Source: Candidatus Collierbacteria bacterium CG_4_9_14_3_um_filter_43_16
GTDB taxonomy: Bacteria > Patescibacteriota > Microgenomatia > UBA1400 > MFAQ01
Length of the DNA stretch: 8,623 nucleotides
Reading direction: 5' to 3'
Assembly: GCA_002789895.1 (NCBI GenBank)
Contig: PFUC01000069.1
Location: 16,880-25,502, forward strand
A program made the position numbers and the translations under genes. Position 1 is the stretch's first letter. Each line of letters opens with the position of its first letter. The notes below the pieces were generated by a model. The model was not told the DNA's origin and searched no databases. It saw only the letters and a program-made list of their open reading frames with translations. Positions 6,011 to 8,623 of this stretch are shown piece after piece.

Positions 6011-6844
6011 ATGCCCGAATTACCGGAGGTGGAAACCATCAGAGGTCAGCTAGATAAAGTATTGGATGGAAAAACAATCACGGAGGTGGAAGTATTGCGA
6101 GCCAAGAGTTTTTTAGGGGATCCAAGAATATTAGAGGGAAAAAAAATAAGGGAAGTAAAAAGAAAAGCAAAGGTGATCGAAATCTATTTTGAGGGAGCAA
6201 GGGAAATGGTGATAGTACATCTTAAGATGACGGGGCAGATGGTATATGTAGGAGGGCATCCAACTGTCGACTGGATAAGAGAATTGCCAAGTAAACACAC
6301 CAGGGTAGTATGGACTTTCAAAGACAGGGCAAAACTTTTTTTCAACGACATGAGGGTCTTTGGCTGGATGAAAATAGTTGACTTGGATGAGTATGAAAAG
6401 GGAAAGAGACGGACAATTCCTGACGTGATCGATGAAGGGTTTTCTACCGAATACCTCTTTACCGTATTAAAGAGATCGAGAAAGCCAGTTAAATTAGTAT
6501 TGCTTGATCAAGACAAGATTGGTGGAATAGGCAACATCTATGTTAATGACGCTTTGTTTCTAGCACGAATTAATCCGTTAAGAGCATCCAACAGCCTGGA
6601 TGATGTGGAGACAAAACGGCTTCACTCAGCTGTAGTAAAAGTAATAAAATTGGGAATTAAATATGGTGGTGCGAGCGCCGCGGATGAAAAATTTGTGAAT
6701 GTGTTCGGTTTGGGCGGCACATATCAAAAACATTTTTTGGTTTACCAAAAAAATGGCCAAAAATGTTCAGAATGCGGAACGGCAATAGAGAAAATTAAAC
6801 TGGGAGGTCGAGGAACTTTCTACTGTCCTAATTGTCAAGTGTAA
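6011..6844 (+). CDS. mutM: Formamidopyrimidine-DNA glycosylase (Fpg/MutM)
   Basis: MutM is a bifunctional base-excision repair enzyme that removes 8-oxoguanine and formamidopyrimidines and cuts the abasic site by beta,delta-elimination. The 277-residue length is normal. The N-terminus MPELPE gives the catalytic Pro2 and Glu3. Lys54 in RKAKV aligns with the conserved lysine K57 of E. coli Fpg. The void-filling residues Met73 (HLKMTG), Arg115 and Phe117 (MRVFG) are present. GGIGNIYVND around 171-180 is the helix-two-turn-helix loop with Asn174. The C-terminal zinc finger has Cys252, Cys255, Cys272 and Cys275, with Arg267 in GGRGTFYC contacting the phosphate. Endonuclease VIII relatives lack this combination of the MPELPE opening and Lys54 context, so Fpg is the better call. 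It begins one base after the MFS stop. Confidence 0.97.
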   Translation: MPELPEVETIRGQLDKVLDGKTITEVEVLRAKSFLGDPRILEGKKIREVKRKAKVIEIYFEGAREMVIVHLKMTGQMVYVGGHPTVDWIRELPSKHTRVVWTFKDRAKLFFNDMRVFGWMKIVDLDEYEKGKRRTIPDVIDEGFSTEYLFTVLKRSRKPVKLVLLDQDKIGGIGNIYVNDALFLARINPLRASNSLDDVETKRLHSAVVKVIKLGIKYGGASAADEKFVNVFGLGGTYQKHFLVYQKNGQKCSECGTAIEKIKLGGRGTFYCPNCQV

Positions 6845-6858
6845 AGTAGAATTGTTTG

Positions 6859-7479
6859 ATGCCGATACCATTAGTTGTCTGGTCAGCAAAAGGACTTAGA
6901 TTGGAATCTATAAAGGGAGCAAATTTTTGGTCGAAGATAATTCATGGCGTGATGGTGCGAAAGGCGGATGAGGTGTGGAAGCATATAGGAAAGCATATAA
7001 GCGGTAAGAAAGTATTGGACGTGGGTATGGGTAGTGGGTCAATCTCGTATTTGTTAATCAAGAAGGGCTTTGAGGTCACAGGCGTTGATGTATCAAATTT
7101 GAGTATTTATGAAAATTTGAAGCCGGTGATATATGATGGGCATGGACTGCCTTTCAAGGATAACCAATTTGACACGGCGGTGATTATCCATGTACTCCAC
7201 CATTGCAATGACGGCCTTGAAGTTCTGAGGGAAGCAAAACGAGTGGCCAAAAGAGTGATATTTATTGAAGATACCTACAGAAACGCCGTGGAATGGTTTT
7301 TGGGTGCGGTGTTTGATTCGTTGGGAAACTTTGAGTTTTGGTGGCATCAATACCGAATGGTTTCCGAATGGAGACAGATTTTGGCAAAGAACGAGTGGAA
7401 GATAATGGCTTCTGGTGTGTGGAGCGAGGTGGGCATTGCGTCTTTGTATGGTAGATATTGTATGTTTGTGATTGAGTAA
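6859..7479 (+). CDS. Class I SAM-dependent methyltransferase, substrate unknown
   Basis: The 206-residue protein has a Rossmann-fold methyltransferase core. Motif I is VLDVGMGSG at 52-60. Asp77 at the end of the second strand (GVDVS) should bind the SAM ribose. GLPFKDNQFDTAVIIHVLHH at about 96-115 is the UbiE/type-11-like region with post-motif I. About 50 residues precede motif I, and the tail at 145-206 is tryptophan-rich and presumably forms the substrate cover. Nothing identifies the acceptor; a small molecule or lipid is as likely as anything. An in-frame TAG at 6847-6849 limits the start to TTG 6856 or ATG 6859, and I chose the ATG. The ribosome binding site is poor, and the gene lies 14 bases after mutM, so coupled translation is likely. 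Confidence 0.85.
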   Translation: MPIPLVVWSAKGLRLESIKGANFWSKIIHGVMVRKADEVWKHIGKHISGKKVLDVGMGSGSISYLLIKKGFEVTGVDVSNLSIYENLKPVIYDGHGLPFKDNQFDTAVIIHVLHHCNDGLEVLREAKRVAKRVIFIEDTYRNAVEWFLGAVFDSLGNFEFWWHQYRMVSEWRQILAKNEWKIMASGVWSEVGIASLYGRYCMFVIE

Positions 7480-7508
7480 ATTGTCCGAAGAGTAGAATAT
7501 GGGTATAA

Positions 7509-8558
7509 ATGTTAAGGAAAATTACACTAAGTGATTTTAGAAACTATAAAACGGCTGAATATGATTTTTCCGATGGAGTTAATCTGATCGTGGGTCAGAA
7601 TGCTAAAGGGAAGACAAATTTGTTGGAGGCGATTTACCTTTTGGGAATAGGTGATAGCTTTAGAGCCAAGAGAACGGAGGAAATGGTGGCGTTTGGGCAG
7701 GAGCTGGGGCGCGTCAGTGGGGAAATTGAGCTTCCTAAGAGCGACAAAATGATGCTGGAGATAATTGTTAACGGAGGCTTGGTGGTGGGAAAGGTGGTTA
7801 ATAAAAGAAAATACCTGATCGACGGTGTCTCAAAAAGAAGACAGGATATGCTGGGGATTTTACCTTTGGTGTTGTTTAGGCCGGAAGATGTGGATCTCAT
7901 TAGTGGATCCCCGGATACCAGACGGAAATTTCTAGATCGCTTGCTGATTCAAGTCGACAATATTTATAGCAATAGTCTTTCGACCTACGAGCAAGCCCTA
8001 AGAAGAAGAAACAAACTGTTGGATGCGATCCGAGAAGGCAGTGCCAGCCCTTACTCATTAACTTTTTGGGACGGACTTCTGATAAAGCACGGACAAATTA
8101 TCCAAGAGAAGAGACGAACTCTGATCGATTATATAAATGATCTTTTTGGGAAGAGCGATCTTTTTAAGGATTTGAAAATAACTTATGACATGAGTGCGAT
8201 GAGTGAAGCCAGATTGTCTCAATACAAAGAAGCCGAGGTGGCGGTTGGCTATACCTTGGTGGGTCCTCACAAAGACGACTTTCTGGTAATAGCTGAGACG
8301 AGAGACTTGGCTGTATATGGATCCAGGGGCGAACAAAGAATGGCGGTGTTGGCCTTGAAAATGGGAGAGATTTATTTTATGGAAGAAAAAGGTGACAAAA
8401 AAGTTTTGCTTCTCTTAGACGACATTTTTTCTGAATTGGATGAAATCCACAAAGAAGAAGTTCTCAGAGTGATGCTCGGGAGGCAAGTAGTGGTGACGAC
8501 TGCGGATGAAGGAGACGTGAAGATGTTTAAAAAAGCCGAAACGATCAGGCTTCTTTAG
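7509..8558 (+). CDS. recF: DNA replication and repair protein RecF
   Basis: RecF is a cytoplasmic SMC-like ATPase that acts with RecO and RecR to load RecA at gapped DNA. The 349-residue length fits the family. The opening LRKITLSDFRNYKTAEYDF is family-typical. Walker A is GQNAKGKT at 29-36. LFRPEDVDLISGSPDTRRKFLD at about 122-143 is a RecF hallmark. LVGPHKDDF lies at 250-258, the ABC-type signature SRGEQR at 272-277, and Walker B LLLLDDIFSELD at about 300-311 with Asp304/Asp305. Between them is a coiled-coil or lid region, around 155-245. The gene starts 29 bases after the methyltransferase, with only a short GGG as ribosome binding site. It is not next to dnaA/dnaN/gyrB here, its classical location in many bacteria. 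Its end may overlap a convergent gene. Confidence 0.96.
   Translation: MLRKITLSDFRNYKTAEYDFSDGVNLIVGQNAKGKTNLLEAIYLLGIGDSFRAKRTEEMVAFGQELGRVSGEIELPKSDKMMLEIIVNGGLVVGKVVNKRKYLIDGVSKRRQDMLGILPLVLFRPEDVDLISGSPDTRRKFLDRLLIQVDNIYSNSLSTYEQALRRRNKLLDAIREGSASPYSLTFWDGLLIKHGQIIQEKRRTLIDYINDLFGKSDLFKDLKITYDMSAMSEARLSQYKEAEVAVGYTLVGPHKDDFLVIAETRDLAVYGSRGEQRMAVLALKMGEIYFMEEKGDKKVLLLLDDIFSELDEIHKEEVLRVMLGRQVVVTTADEGDVKMFKKAETIRLL
8533..8552 (-). terminator. Weak possible terminator at the recF / convergent gene junction
   Basis: AAGCC at 8533-8537 pairs with GGCTT at 8548-8552 across a ten-base loop. Read on the minus strand, the stem is followed by a run of T (complement of the A-run at 8529-8534), as in an intrinsic terminator. 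On the + strand it is followed by only CTTT. The stem is just five pairs and lies in the recF coding end, so chance is possible. Confidence 0.3.
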
Positions 8559-8622
8559 CGCTTAATCTTTCCAGTACTCTGGTTGACTGAATGGCGATCA
8601 GAACGGCGATTACGGTGATAAC
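8545..8622 (-). CDS. Possible C-terminal end of a minus-strand membrane protein (partial)
   Basis: One minus-strand frame is open from the window edge for 25 codons and ends in TGA at 8547-8545, overlapping the recF end by 14 bases. The peptide reads as a hydrophobic segment (VITVIAVLIAI) followed by a charged tail ending RLSAKEA, as at the C-terminus of a membrane protein. A possible terminator with a T-run on the minus strand coincides with the stop. However, the stretch is short, and a + strand ATG at 8591 also opens a frame to the edge (beginning MAIRTAITVIT), so strand assignment is uncertain. I cannot name a family. Confidence 0.35.
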   Translation of the reverse strand, partial: VITVIAVLIAIQSTRVLERLSAKEA

Positions 8623-8623
8623 T

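Overview
The window reads as one stretch of a compact, moderately AT-rich bacterial chromosome. Apart from one possible partial gene at the right end, every gene is on the + strand. Gaps between coding regions are tiny (from an 11-base and a 23-base overlap to about 30 bases), except for a 70-base gap after trpS. Several traits suggest a small-genome bacterium of the Candidate Phyla Radiation / Patescibacteria, perhaps Microgenomates-like: a free-standing 5'-3' exonuclease domain instead of full-length DNA polymerase I, a free-standing MetRS-C-like tRNA-binding domain, a six-helix 'half' MFS transporter, a tRNA without an encoded CCA end, and FtsH wording at the Walker A and pore motifs that departs from the textbook form. 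This placement is inferred from gene content and has not been checked by phylogeny. UGA acts as a stop at the ends of ftsH and the exonuclease gene, so the UGA=Gly code of Gracilibacteria/Absconditabacteria does not apply.

Layout: a tRNA-Met(CAU) gene (5-76) is followed by trpS (121-1119). A 70-base spacer then holds a small hairpin and a repeat-like sequence, followed by a 111-residue tRNA-binding protein (1190-1525). Next comes a tightly packed run: ftsH (1536-3434), the 5'-3' exonuclease (3412-4353), a GT4 glycosyltransferase (4350-5462), a half-size MFS protein (5452-6009), mutM/fpg (6011-6844), a class I SAM methyltransferase (6859-7479) and recF (7509-8558). The last 65 bases may carry the C-terminal end of a convergent minus-strand membrane protein.

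Functionally the run mixes translation (tRNA-Met, TrpRS, tRNA-binding protein), membrane protein quality control (FtsH), DNA repair and replication (exonuclease, MutM, RecF) and envelope or small-molecule functions (glycosyltransferase, MFS half, methyltransferase). Overlapping starts and stops suggest co-transcription and translational coupling. I see no convincing promoter inside the run. All the recognisable enzymes keep their key catalytic residues, so nothing looks like a decayed gene.

I do not see a clearly new multi-gene system (no CRISPR array, toxin-antitoxin pair, defence island, transposon or prophage). The items most worth a second look are a perfect 4 x 8-bp tandem repeat inside the exonuclease reading frame, where slippage would change the frame; the six-helix MFS protein; the C at the normally invariant U55 (pseudouridine) position of the tRNA; and the repeat-like spacer upstream of the tRNA-binding protein.
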